This document shows positions 11,001-26,000 of a stretch of 64,000 bases of DNA, piece by piece (positions within the stretch are counted from its first letter, which is position 1; every line of letters starts with the position of its first letter). This stretch comes from Lycorma delicatula (lineage: Eukaryota; Arthropoda; Insecta; Hemiptera; Fulgoridae), in assembly GCF_047948215.1 (NCBI RefSeq), contig NC_134456.1, positions 80,094,515-80,158,514 on the forward strand, written 5' to 3'. The notes under the pieces were generated by a model. It worked only from the letters and a program-made list of their open reading frames with translations. It searched no databases and was not told the origin of the DNA. The translations under genes were made by a program, and so were the position numbers.

Positions 11001-14000
11001 GTTACTGGATGAATATCATCGCTAAAAATGTTGGCTCCTGCACATTCTTTTTTGTCTTTTTTTTAAATCACTTTTCTGAATCTTTCTTCATTAATTTTGA
11101 ATTCAGTTTGATTAGAATTTTCTGATTTTTTTTTGGTATAGTTTTCTTTTATAATTTTTAAATCAAGTATTTGTGAAATTTTTTTCCTAGTTAAATCAGG
11201 CTTTCTTCCCTTTAATTCTATTTTCCCAGTTCACACAATCTAGTTATTTATCTTCCCATCCCTTCTATACTGTAGCATTTCAGTCCCCATTATTATCCTG
11301 TACAATTTATCTTCCTCTTTCATAATCTTCACTTTATGTACATTTTAAAAAAATAACATGTACACTTGTATTTAAAGCAGATCTTTTGGGTTCATTCTTG
11401 ACGATTACCTGTCTTTAGGAAAAATTGCTTTTGAACACATTTTGCTATTTCTTTAGTGCTCCAGGACTCAGCCAAGCAGTGAATTGACGCTTTGTTTGCA
11501 GATCATACATGAAGCACCAGCTTTCATTTCAAGTTACAATTGTTTGCAAAAATTTCAGGTCACTATTGGCAGTTTCAATGAAGTCTTGAGTGCAAGAAAG
11601 ATGCACCCGTGTTTGTTCTTTGGTCTAGAAGTGCGGAATGAAACAAGAGCACACCTTTCAGTGGTTCATTTGTTCTGTTGTTGTTTTTTTTCTGCTGATG
11701 TTTAGCCTTTCTGCTATGGCTTGAAGGGTAATATGAGGTTGTTCGAGTAGGAGTACATTCACTTTTATAGAGTTTCTGTTGTGAATAGCTGTTGATGGCC
11801 TCCCTTTTCATTCATTGTCAACGACTCCCTACAGTCTTTAAACCGCTCTCACCACGTATATGTTATAGTATGAGATGCCACCTCAGTGAATGCTTGCTGC
11901 ATCATAGAATAAGTTTCAATGAAAAATTTTTGAAGTTGAATACAAAATTTTATTGCGCTTCTCTGTTCATGTTGCGAGCTCACATGAGGTCACATGAACA
12001 CAACCGTATGCGGCCGAATATAACTTGAGACAGGAGTAATGAAACGTGATGAAATTTTGTAAACACACTCATCAGACATCGTACTACATAGATCCTTGGT
12101 TATCTGAGAGATGGCACTACTTGTATCGACTACAGAAATTTGGTTTGAGAACTTTTCAGGCCTACTGTGTATATCATTTTTGAGTATTTATAATATTTGG
12201 TAACTCTTATGTCTTCCATATATTGAAAAAAATATTTGGGACACATGTTACTTAAGGGTATTTTTTTAAACCTTGTAATAAGTAGTAGCTACCATTAGAT
12301 GTAAAGTAATTTTGATATTTGAACTTTTTAATCCCATTGTCTTGATCTGTTACAGAAAGAGAAACCAAGAAAAGTGTGCAGTTTAATGAAGCAGTTCAAG
12401 TTAAAACTGTAAAACTTACTCAACAAGTAGAAATTGATGAAGGAAAGATTGACAGGTTAGAAATATATATAAATGTGCTTTAAAATAATTAAAATTAATT
12501 ACTTGTAAAGAAAATCTGTACATTTATATTCTTTTAATTTTTTTTTAATGCTGCTGGTTCATTGTCAAAACAGCACTAAAAAAATGTAAACAAGAAAAAA
12601 TGAAAAAAATAAACATAAAAAACTGTAAACATAATTGAGAAAAAACAACATGAATGTATTTCAAAACAAAATTTCCCAAAGTATAAACTATAAAAAAGTG
12701 CTTTCTGAAAATTCAAGAGGTATTAGTTGCAATATTCAAAAACCCATTAGAGTATTATACTTTTTCTTTAAAAAGCATATTACAAAAAGCACAAAGTCAA
12801 GCAAAAAGCAAAGTCCCAAAAAGCATATCTGTAAAGTATATAGAATATACTATATTGTACACAGAAATGTAATTTACTATTATTGGGACATTTTTCCTGG
12901 AACTGTATTAAAATTGATTTGCATGTAAGCTTGTATCATAAAATGTTAAACAATATTGTAATTTTGCTATTGCAATTTTAATATTATAGAATTTGATGCA
13001 GAATTTTTTCTTTTTTGTTACATATTTGAGTAGTTTTTGTCTAATTTACAACATTTTGCAACTACTTAAATTTCTCTCCCCCCTCGCTCTCTCTCTCCCC
13101 CCTACCCATTATTTATATCTGTTATTATTATTTTGTGTGCACGTTTGTGTGTTGTTAATCGGTCTCTTTTTTATTGCCATTAAAAACTATACACATACTT
13201 ATGTAAATTATAAATACTGCCGCGGTAAGATAATTATAGAATCAAATATAATTATCAATATAAATATAAGCAGGGCTTGACTTAGCAAAATTTTAAAATC
13301 TTGTATGTTTTCTGGGTTGTTTATAAGGTACACATTGGTAGGCAAGTGGATGTTTATATTAAAAAAAAAGTAAAAGCATGAGAAATTTTAGTAATAAATT
13401 TTTCTTTTCTTATTAGAATTATTATTTATTACAAAAAAAAAAATTTTCGGTGTTTTACTTTATTCTCTAATTCTGAGCCAAACTATTTTGAATGAGGTAC
13501 CTTTTTTATTTTTATTTTTCATCATGTTTAAATTTTTTTACCAATATTTTGGTATGTCCCCTATTAATATAATTCAGTCTCATATCACTGTTATCTAGAT
13601 TTTTGTAGAACGTACAGTTTTTACCTTTAATAAATTAAATTTTTTCATAATATATATTTAATAAAAGAATACAATTAAAATTAATAGCTTCATTAGTATC
13701 AGTTTTTGATACTAATTAGATAATAAAAATTAAAGGTCAGTCTGTTCAGATGAATAAATGTGAATGAAGGCAACTTGTCATCCATGATACTGCTACTTGG
13801 ATCATCCGTTAATATACAATTACATTGGAAGAGGAAGATAGATAGATAGTGTACGATAATAATAATAATAATAATGAGGAACTTAAAGGCTGTGTACAGG
13901 AAGGATGAGAAGATCAAGCAGTGGAAAGTGTGGACCAAGCAAATGGAATGAAAGAGATGAGGAAGGCTGAATGAACTGTGTAAAGAAAATAAAATGTTTA

Positions 14001-17000
14001 TGACAGGTACTTCGTTTAAAAATTTGAAGACTACTACCACAAGAAAAACATCAAGAATGTTATTCAAACTGACTACATACTCGCAGAAGAATTTTTCAGA
14101 ATTGAATAGAAGATTTAGGAAAAGAATATACTACTGATGCAACCCTTACTCTAAAGATAAACAAACTGCATTCTCCTTGCAGTGATTAATTTTGAATATA
14201 CAAATAAAATCTATTTTTTTAAAAGGGATCTGCCATCAGTTGATGATGACTTGTTAGCATTAATCATCGCCAATTAACAGCCTTGTATTTTTTAAGAACC
14301 CTGGTTCTAGTTCATTTACTTTTAACTGAATTGAAAGTTATGAAATAAGCGTAGTTTTGTTATTGAGAGTAGGAATAGTTTGGATTTCATTTTCTTGTAA
14401 GAGCTTTTTAAAAAAAAAATGGTTGTGGTAAGAATATAAAACTTTTAAGGTGAAATAGTTGTAATAAAAAAGTGGATGAAACTGACATAATATTTTTATA
14501 AAATGATAATAAACATTTTTGGGGTTTAGATTTTCTTTTTAAAAATTTTGAATTTTTTTAGTAAAATCGATAAAGATTGGATAAAAAGTATTTAATAAAT
14601 CAATATTATAAATACATTAATAGATTTAATAAATTGTAAGTTCTTGTTTACTTTCTCATTGAATAATTTTTAAAAGTCAATAAAGTTGTCTTATATTTGA
14701 CGAAAAAATTTTCCAGTTCTCATTAGGAGGCGGAACACAAAGGTATTGAATATATTTTATCCCCCCTATTAATCGCAAAGCATGGACATCAGTCCCTTAC
14801 TGGTGGGTCTTTGGGTCTTTCTAATTATCGGGCAAGTATTTAGTTTTTTAATGGCATGTATTTGTTTTTGTTTAAGATGGATGGAATCATGGATTGTGTT
14901 CTGGTCCTTTGTAGATCAAAGTTTTTAAATAATTTTTACATTGATTATTTCTCAAAAGATTAGCAAGATATTTATGTCCTTCTGATGCAATTCCCCTTTT
15001 GGTGATAGTGCCTTTCAGTCTAGTAGGATTGCACCTGATTGGCCCCTAGCTTTTTGAGATTGCAATGCACTTCCTTCATGGAGCAAGTCTCAGATGATAT
15101 CTGTAAGCTAATAATTGTGAAATGAAGGAAGGAAGGATAGTGAATCTAGGTTTTTTAGATTCTTCTTCTTCTTTAAGCCTGATTTTATGTATTTTTTGGA
15201 TGATTAGAAGGCAGCTTGTTGGTTAATAACATTTTTAGAAAAAATTATTGATGTTACCAATAGTGGCATTACAGTTAAAAAAATGTTTGTTATTTTTATT
15301 CTTGATTTTAAGAATTAAGATTTTGAGATTTTAAGGGTGTAAGGCATTAAATTTCTAATAATTGTATGACGATTCATTTTAATCTCTTTAGAAAATCCCA
15401 AAAAATCTATAAACAGAATTGAAAAAACAGACATTGCGTTAAAAAAATCAGAAACAGGCAAAGAAAAAATTAAATAATTTTCATTAAAACTATTTTATAT
15501 TAATTGTCCTTAGAGATATTAGCTACAAAAATTAATGATGTGAGATATTTTTTTAATTTTCCAGTTATAAAAGTTACCAGATAATTGTCTGACATGTAAA
15601 CGTATGTTTTTGTATTTGAATACATGTGAATTATTTTTTAGTTATTTTTTATATTTAATATCTTCATGCATAATATCTTTACATTATTTCATGTGTTTAT
15701 ATTAAGTTTGTCACATATTTTTAATTTTATAATCGATTTCATATTCATTATGTGTTCTATGATGCTACTCTGATCAAAGTTTTACCATGGTTTCCCTTGA
15801 TCCTTCTAGAAAAATGTTGGGAAAGTTCCTTTTTTATTCATATTATAGTGTGTATCTACTTACTCCTATATAATATATTATCATATACTGTTGTACTACA
15901 GAAAGAGAAAAATGTACATATTTATTTTGATTTTACGGTTCATTATTTCAGGTTGTTATATTTATTGCATGAAGCAGATCCTAATGAAGATTGTAATGAT
16001 TCAGAACAGATGGTAGCGCTTGAAGGTATGAAATTTCTATTTCACATATTTTCTTGTACGTTTGTCTCCTTTTTTTGGTCAAAGATGTATATTTTGATTA
16101 GTTAAGAAAGTGAACAAAATAAAATTAGTTATTGTGGAAACAGTATTTGAAACTGTTAATATTTTTGTAATGTATTTAGTTTTCCTGGGCAACATCATAC
16201 TGTTGTGCACATCAACATGTCAAGCAGACTGAAATTCATGTAAAATTCAGTCTCGTTACTAATTTCAATCTGTTTAATGCAAGAGTTGGCTGAGATTCCA
16301 AAAATTAATTCCTGCATCTTCAGTTTTTACTTAAATTTTATAATTATATTAAACATATTTATTTATGATTTGTTAATTAGTCAAATTGTTTTTATGAAAA
16401 TTTTTATATTTACAAGTACGAGGGTTATTTTTTTTTCAAGGTCCGATCGGTTGCAAAATAAAAACTCGCCCAAAAATCGGATGAACCTTTGTGCATATGT
16501 GTTGCGCAGCATCTCTAGTATGGCCTTCAATCACGCCGCATCACTTCGTTTAGTTCTGAACACGCAGCTAGCACATAAACATGTCTACAACAATAGCATC
16601 TCCCGCCAAGTGTGAAGTGCGTATGGTAATTCGATTTCTTCGGGCTGAGGGGTGTAATACAGCTGAAATTCATTGACGAATAAGTAATGTGTACAGTGAA
16701 ACTTCAATGAGTGACAGCAAAATGCGACAATGGTGCAGGAACTTTAAAACAGGACGTACAGATGTTCATGATGCAGGCGGTCAGGGAAGGAAGCGAGTGT
16801 CAACCGATGATCTCGTTGAGTGAGTGCATGAGGCAATTTGAGAAAATCATCGGTTCACAATTTCTGTATTGAGTGATTAGTTTCCTGAAGTTTCAAGGTC
16901 AGCTCTCTACACCATTGTGAATGAGAGACTTCAGTACCACAAACTGTGTGCAAGATGGGTTCCCAAGATGCTGTACAACCATCACAAAACAATGAGAATG

Positions 17001-20000
17001 GACACTTCCCTAACGTTTCTCTAGCGCTACCACAATGAAAGAGAAGATTTTTTGAACAAAATTGTCACAGGGAACGAGACATGGGTCCATTTCGAAACTG
17101 AAGAAACAAAAGAACAATCCAAACAGTGGATGCATTCTCATTCTCCCAGTAAACCAAAGAAGTTCAAGCGAACCTTCTCCAACAGAAAGTGTATGGCTAC
17201 TGTGTTCTGGGACCGGAATGGAGTTCTTTTCGTGGAATTCATGGAACATGGCACGACCATCACTGCAGCCTCATACTGCGTGATTCTTCAACGTCTACGA
17301 AGGGCAGTTCAGAATAAATGGAGAGGAATGTTGTCATCAGGCATTGTCTTTCTCCATTACAATGCTCGGCCGCACACTGCAGCTGTAACAAAGAAGCTCC
17401 TGCAGCGTTTTTATTGGGAAGTGTTTGATCACCCATCATACAGCCTGGACTTGGCTCCATCCGATTTTCGCCTCTGCTCACATGAAACGCTGGCTAGGAG
17501 GACAACATTTTGGCACAAACATCGAACTGCAGACCAGCGTAGAAACATGGCTGAAAACACAGGTGGCTCCGTTCTACGACGAGGGTATTGGAAAGTTGGA
17601 ACCACGCTAAGACAAATTTCTAAATCGGAGTGGCAACTATGTAGAGAAATAGCGTAACTATGTAAGTACTTGTTACAAATAAAAAATTTTTTATTGTCAC
17701 TGTGGTTTTAATTTCGTTACCGAACGGACCTTGAAAAAAAATAACCCTCATATTTATACTTTTTTGTTTTGAAAATTCAAATTATTCACCAATATATTGA
17801 CCATTGTGTTAATAAAATTTAATATTATATGAAATATAAACCACAAAAACACAGTAATTACATAAGTTAAACTTACCACATTAATTTCCAATTATTGATT
17901 TTTGCAGTATCCCACACCTTCATTTGGTATTGAATTCTATGACTACGTTAAAATATATTTTAATAATTTTACATTTTATTCTAGATTGTTTTCTGTTTTG
18001 AAATTTTGAATTATATTATGAACTTAATACATAAATTTTGCTGTCCAATACTGGAATGATTTAATCTTTAAAACGTACTATTTTTCTTTGTTCTATTGTC
18101 ATTATTGCCAACTGTTAGATTGTATTTTTATTACGTTTTTAACTTAATTATCATCTTTGAATCTGATTTGGTGGTTCATCATTTTATATTTTTGCGGGAT
18201 ACCATGAAAATCGATTACTGGAAATCAATATATAATAAGTTTAACTTATTATATTGATTTAAGTAAAAAAATGTTTTTTTAAAATTGATTTTAAAAAAAT
18301 AAATTAAGGTTCAAATACAGAGATAGAAGAACAATTGCTTATATTTACAGGAACAAACAGCAACTAGTAATAATTGAAGAACATAGAAAGAAGCCGTAAT
18401 AAGAAAGTGAGTTCGACAAGGATGTTCCCGATCCCCGTTACTTTTTAATCTTCACATAGAACTAGCAGTTAATAATTTTAAAGAACAGTTTATATCTGGA
18501 GTAACAGTACAAGGTGAAAAAATAAAGATGATATGATTTGCAGATGATATAGTAATTCTAGCTGAGAGTAAAAAGGATTTAGAAGGAACAATGAATGGCA
18601 TGGATGAAGTCCTATGCAAAAACTACCGCATGAAAATAAACAAGAACAAAACCAAAGTAATGAAATGTAGTAGAAATAATGAAGATGGACCTCTACTGAA
18701 TGTGAAAATAGGAGGAGAAAAGATTATGGAGGTAGAAGAATTTTGTTATTTGGGAAGTAGAATTACTAAAGATAGACGAAGCAGGAGCGATATAAAATGT
18801 CGAATAGCACAGGGGAAATGAGCCTTCAGTTAGAAATATAATTTTTTTACATCAAAAATTAATTTAAATGTCAGGAAAAGATTTTTTAAAGTATATGTTT
18901 TGAGCGTCGCTTTATCTGGAAGTGAAACTTGGATGATCGTAGCACCTGAAAAGAAAAGGTTAGAAGCTTTTGAAATGTGGTGCTATAGGAGAATGTTAAA
19001 AATCAGATGGGTGGATAAAGTGACAAATGAACAAAGTGGACAAAGTGTTGTGGCAAATCTATGAAGAAAGAAGCATTTGGAAAAATATAGTTAAAAGAAG
19101 AGACAGACTTATAGGCCACACACTAAGGCATCCTGGAATAGTCGCTTTAACATTGGAGGGACAGGTAGAAGAAAAAATTGTGTAGACAGGCAACGTTTGG
19201 AATATGTAAAACAAATTGTTAGGGATGTAGGATGTATGGGGTATACTGAAATGAAACGACTAGCACTAGATAGGGAATCTTAGAGAGCTGCATCATACCA
19301 GTCAAATGACTGAAGACAAGAAAAAAAAAGTTTAACTTATCTAATTACTGTATTTTGGTGGTTTATATGTCATTTAATATTAAATGTGGGTGTGCGTGTG
19401 TGTGTGTGTTTTGTTTTGTACAAAGAAATTTAAAGGTAAATGCAAACTAATTAATCACAAAACAGATTTTGAGAATGATTGCTTGTATAAATTTTCATTT
19501 TTTATGTACTTTACAAATATATTAATAAGCAACTGTAAATGAATCAGCACATATGTTGGCACAGGAACTGAAAGCTTATGTGCTAGCATTTTGCATGCAT
19601 TGGCCTCTGTTGCAAACAAACTAAAAACATTATCATTTTCTGTATGTCTTTTACAGTATAGTAATACATAAAAAACAGATTTCATAAACTTGCTGAAGCA
19701 TATATAATTGTTGAGTTTTATTCTAAATTGTATATTAATGTGATCAAGGCCTACTTCCTGTTGTGTAGCAACTAATAATAGAATCATTCATGACTAATAT
19801 ACTACTTATGAATTATATACACACAATACGCAATTCTAAGAATTTCATTTATTATTTATAATCTACTCTAATCATTGCACTGTGAAGAATCAAATGTCAC
19901 ACATTGCTTGAAGCGTGTTTAACAATTTTCCATGAAATATTCTAGGATTGTAATTATTATTTTTGTTTGATTAAATAAAGAATTTGTTGATTTGCATGTA

Positions 20001-23000
20001 AACTGTAACCATTTTATTGACTTGAATTAAGTACATAATACTGTGTGATAATAAGAGTTATAATGCATTAAATTAATTACGAATGTACTTATGACGAGAT
20101 TTTTCAGTTTACTGTGTTTTTTGTGACAACTTAAGTACTGTTAGTTCTAATTTGGTGTTAACCTGTAGTTGCTGGAAGTAAACAAATAAAGTAGATAATG
20201 TAATAAATCAATTTAATTCAGGTCTGAGCCTTGAAAATAGTTGAAGGCAATTTAAATTATGTAATGAAGAAAAAATGGGTGGTGTTAGAAAGTTTATGTG
20301 CATTTTAATTGTTTTGTTATGAAATTGATGACGTTGCCAGAATTTATTGAACGTTTACTCTGTCATAGGTGAGTGGTCAAATCATTTATTTTAACTGTCT
20401 TTGTTATTATTTGGTTATTCAAATTGGAAGAAACATATATAGTGGATTTAATATGTTTATATCTTTATTATGTATTCCTAAACTTTAAAAATAATAATTA
20501 ATAAATTCTTTTTTATACAAATAATTTTTGTATTCAACAATCTATGATATGTTTGAATTAAATATTTATATTTTATTTATTTAATAAAAAAATGTCTTGT
20601 TTAACAGAGGAAGTTAATGCAATGGGTCCACTAATTGATACAGAACTAGAAAGAGTGGACAGAAAGCATGCTCAGTTAACTCAACTGTCTTCTAGCTTAG
20701 TTGAAGCACTTAACCTATATTATACACTAATGCGGGAACCTTTACAAGTTGCCAAACCACCTCCACAGTTCCATCCTCCACCATCACAGGTATGTTCTTG
20801 AATCAGTTATTTTTGGAATGTTTGTGGATTATATTATAAAAAAAGAAATGCTTAGTCATTGTTACTTTTGTTGATGCTAATTTTTTTTATGATTTATTTA
20901 AGAAATTTTTTTAATGAGTTTCTGGTGAGATTGTCAGTTTATATAATTTTCCCAAATGATAAAACATTAAATTTTAATGATTTTTGTGTACTCGCAAAAA
21001 AATTAAGTTTGATTCTGGCCTTGAGACATGCAGCATTAGAAATCAAAAACTTGCTTATTTGTGAGTAGAACATATAATCATGCCATCTAGTATTTTGGCA
21101 TAATTATCTGACATTTGACTTATGTCCAGATTACAAACACCATCCAGTATTTTACCACTATTATCACCCACATTAGACAATAAGACATTAAATATTAGTT
21201 GCCATTCTTTGGTTTTGTCAGATCTTGGTTTTCTTCTAACAAGTGGTGTTGTTCTCGTAGTATTAATGGAAAGAGAGAATTTTACCTTAAACTGCTCCCA
21301 ACTACCTGTGTATGTTATGAGTTTTTGAGAACTCGATTTCACATTAAAACCCCTACTACTTAACTTCTTCATTATTAGGATGTGTTTTCACAACTTCTTT
21401 GTAATGAGAATAGAACACGCAAATTTCAGTCTTGCTAAAATTAAGACTAAGATCATTTTCCTCATGATTGTTACACAGTAACCCTAAAATTGATTTTAAG
21501 CCTCTCTCCATACCACCAAAAATTTTATCTTAATTGTCTAAACTTTCAGTAAAAGCTTATATGTTTTTAGGGTTGTGGAACCCAATTTTCTTGTCATTGT
21601 GTCAATGTCTTTTGTTACTCATACATCTTAATGTCATCTAATTATTCAATAAAAATATTAAATTGAGATCTGGTAAGTGACATAATTTTTCAGTTTTTTC
21701 TAAAATGAACAGGTGACAACTTAAAATAAATGCATGCAGAGTATCTAACCAGTGACCTCCATTTATAGGATGTGGTTGTACAATTCAAATTCTGGATAAT
21801 TTTCTTAAACCTGGATAAAATTGAGTATTAAACAAAAGTTTTTAAAATGTAGGTTGCATCTGATTTTTTGTTCTTATATTCATATCAACTCAGCAGAAGT
21901 GTATTAGGGAACAAATAAGAGAGTTTTGTGTACCCACTTTTACTCTGGACTACTTATTATAAAAATCAGAAACTGTTCACATTTGTTGATACTGATTAGT
22001 TTATTTACCACAGATGGTGACTATTTATGCATTACTGTGTTTTAGAGAAGTAACTATTTTATAATATTTTAATTCTGAAGATTTCTATCTGTATAATTTA
22101 TAATCTGGACATAACATTTGTAAATGGTTTCTAAATATAAAATGCTCATTGTTTTATGTCAATAAGGGTTGTGTCATACATACATCCTAAATGTAATTTT
22201 AAAGTTGTACCATACACTAAGTTTCAAGCATAGGTATATAATGACCATTGGTTATTTTTTATTTTTTAAATATGGGCATCAATTTCATTATCAAGGTCAT
22301 TAACTCTTGTTACTTTGTTTAAAAGTAAAGAAATATCACCAATAGGATCGTCAGATGAAAGTGTGTAGAGGCCTGTTATTTAAATAAAACACAGAATTAA
22401 ACTAAATATTAAAACCATTTAAATAATATACATAAATTGTTGAACAATATTTAAAAAAAACTACGCTGAGGTGTAAAAGGCTTTTGCACAAGGGATCAGC
22501 AGTCAAATATAAAACAAATGTTTATTTTGCCAAAGGCTTATTACAAACAGGTTAGTAATTTCCTGGCATGAAGGTAAGGAACTATATTGCTTCTTCCTTA
22601 CCAGTTTCTAAATCCATACTTTTTTCTGAGACTTATACATTTTATATTCTAGTAGAAGCTTAACAGTGAGCAGTTTGTCACTTACTACACATTGGTCTTT
22701 CTTTACCGGTAAACATAAATAAATTTGTTATTTGTGATTCTCAGTCTTGTCAACACCTCTTGTTCACAGTGAGTCAGTATTGCATCATTCTTCCATTTAG
22801 ATGTAATAATTTTGATCACATTTAATTTGGTGGTTAATCTTCTCCATTCTGTGTTCCAAATATTTTTATTAATGTTAGTTAGACAATTTTTGATGTTTGC
22901 CTCTCGAATAGAGATTTCTGTATACTCACAATCGATTGCCATTCTGGCAGCTTCATCTGTGGTTTCATTTCCTGAGATGGCAGCATACCCTATGGGCCAT

Positions 23001-26000
23001 ATAGATAAAATTCACTGTCTCATTTGATATAATACATGAATGGACAGGATATTTGTGACAAGAGCATACTTAATGTTTTTTTTCAGAATAGCAGTTAACA
23101 TACTGTAAGAGTTAGAACATACAAGGTATGTTCAAAAAGTAATGAGAATATTTGTTCTTTGGAAAGAATTTTATTTATTCATTTACATTAATGTTATTCG
23201 CTTTTAAATAATCCCCATTAGATATTATACATTTATGCTAATGCTTTTTCCAATCCCCGAGATACTTCTAGAACTCGATCTTTGGAATAGCGTTTAGCTC
23301 TTTCAGCTATTCGCTTTTATTCTCATCTGTGCTTATAAAACGACGGCCCTGTAAGGTTCTCTTTATTTTTGAGACTAGAAAAAAGTCACACGGGGCCAAG
23401 TCTAGCGAATATGGTGGCTGGGGTATCATTACAGTGTTGTTTTTGGCTAAAAATTGACGAACAAGCAATGAAGTGTGAGCAGGTGCATTATTTATTGTGG
23501 TGCAAAAGCTATGAATTGTTGTTGTGGTTTACCGATTCCTTTTCGAATTGATCTTTGCTTGTTGCAACCTTTAACATTAAATCTTCATTGTCTGTTTTTA
23601 AATAAATAGACATATTGTGCCCATTAACACACTCTTTCTTTGATGGAATGATCCCATAATTAAAAATACTTCACTACATTTTCTTCTGTAGAAGGTAAAT
23701 CCCAAATTTGAATAATTTTTCACAGTAAATAAGAGGAGAAAAAGGTTATAGTGCTTGGGCATGCGCAGAAACATTTTTCATTATTGTTTGTAATTGGTCG
23801 ACGGGCTAATACATAAGTACCTTCATTTTTATGTTATGATTATGAGATTTTATTCTTACATATTATAGTGAACAAAAAAAAATTAATTTGTTAAATATGT
23901 TTGATTTTCAACAGATTTATAATGGTCCAACATATTCATTGCCACCTGAGCAGTATATGATGGGGCCACCAGGTACTGGGGCTGGATTTCCAATTGGTTT
24001 ACCACGACCAGAAGATTTGGGTCCTCAGTCTTTGCCTCCTCAGCCTACATCTTCACAGCCGATGACATTTCCCCCTTCTAGGTGTGATATCAAATTAAAA
24101 TTCTTTGCTAATGTTTGTTATTTTTATGTTGATTAGAATACCCAAGTATTTGTGTTTTTATGTTTTTTGTATCTATAGCTTATTGTTAATTATATATTAT
24201 TAATAAGAATTATCACTGAACAGTTTAATTATAATTTACTTTCAAGTTAGTTACTTAGAATTATTTGTGTGTAAGGGATTGTGTTCTTTTTGTTTAGTGA
24301 AGCCTGTCTGAGGTGAAGTTTTTAGTACTGGCTGTGCATTTTATCATATACACTCTTAATTATTGGAGATTTATTAATCTTTATTCAAACACACTAATGG
24401 CTCTCCGTGACTCTGTTAGTTTAAAATCAGTTTGTCTGTATTCATGTGTTTTCTATCTGAAGCATAAACGAGTTTAAAAAGGAAATCCAAGTTTTGAAGT
24501 AAAACTGATGTGGTAATTAATGTTTAAAAGTGGTATAGTATAGAATTCAAAATATGATTATTTTTTTGTTGTAGCTGCCTGTTTTTATTATTTGATTAAT
24601 GATAGGCTTATTATCATGTGGGATATAGTTTCACACTAATTGATACTCTAATTTAAAAAAAAAAAAATTATCTATGATGGTCTGTTTTGAAAATTATATA
24701 AAACTATTAATTTTTTAATGTTAATCAGATCAGATTTATTAAATATAATAATAAGTTTCGAAAAAGTTGTATTTAACAAATTTGGTTTAGTGTATCATTA
24801 AATAATTATTAGTTTTAAGTAAAATAATTTTTGTCTTTAAAAAAGATGCCCAATTAAAAATGTCAGCATTTTATCAAACTGGTGGTTTCTTAAAAAAAAA
24901 AAAAATATAAGCTGCAGTATGAAGAAACTGTGTGAAATTTAAATTTCTAGTTGACAATGCAGGACATGTAGGAAGAAGGCTACCTTTAAAAGGTTTTTTG
25001 AAAATATTGACAGTTTTTTAAATGTTGATTTATTTAAAAAAAATATATATATTTATTAACATTGTTATGTGGATGTTGTTTTGTACTAATCTGATTAACT
25101 GTAATTAACACATATTTATAATATATAATATACTATTTTATAATGGAGATCTTAAAAATCTTATCTGTTTCTTGTTTTTAATTTGATACATTTCCTGCTT
25201 AGGAATTACTTATTTTGTTTTTAAATTATATTAAAAGTGTTGGACTAGCAGTAATATATTGTGGCATTCTCAAGATCTAAGGTGAATTGAAGATTAACTG
25301 AAACAGGTTTTACTGTGTATTAAATTTTTATCATCAGATATAGAAATGGTAATAATGGAACTTACAGCATCATAAGAGTAACAAACCAAATATCTTGTTA
25401 GGACAAAAAAAATATAACAAGTACTTGGTTCATTATACTGTACGTTTATTATATATGTATATTTCATTTTAATTACAGTTTGTACACTTAACATGATGAT
25501 GATTTGTATGTAGTACACAAGAACTTCATTTACAAACGTATGTAAGTATACTAGTTTTGTGGTAAGAAGTAATTTAATTTTTATTAGACTGTACATTTTG
25601 TTATTATTTAATTAATGTTTTTCTTTAAATAATTGTAATTTTATGTTAAATACTTCAAACTAAAAACTTCATTTTTTTCATGTATAATTTCTGAACTTTT
25701 TTATGATCTAGTTTAATTGGAATAGTTCTGTACATACACATATTCATTTTTATGAATGGTTGGTCATGAATTCATGCTGTAAAAGCACTATTCAGTAAAT
25801 ATGAAATTATCTCTGTTATCAGTTAACGGTTTACTTTCTGAAATTTAACTTGCCTAATTCTGAAATTAACCATTTCTTGGTTACTTATAAGGTAATTAGA
25901 ATTATTCTTCACATTCTTACTCGCACTTATTACATTATCTGTAGTAACATGATTAAAAATTTGCATAATTGCTTTTTTCTGGTAGGTAACCACTTAACGT

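Noticed and set aside
11484..12028. Plus-strand open frames of 73-78 codons
   Set aside because: This stretch is the reverse strand of a truncated mariner; the frames come from its antisense reading.
12635..13280. Two frames of 95-97 codons
   Set aside because: They are Lys/Asn-rich or Phe/Leu-rich translations of AT-rich intron sequence with no motif.
13699..14067. 122-codon minus-strand frame with hydrophobic runs
   Set aside because: It lies opposite the LINE endonuclease relic and translates the (AAT)n tract into poly-Ile; it is not a membrane protein gene.
15752..16105. 117-codon frame on the + strand
   Set aside because: Only 15952-16025 is a STAM exon; the rest is hydrophobic noise from T-rich intron sequence.
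17010..17481. Minus-strand open frames over the mariner (17010-17249 and 17260-17481)
   Set aside because: They are shadows of the transposase on the + strand, and their sequence fits no family.
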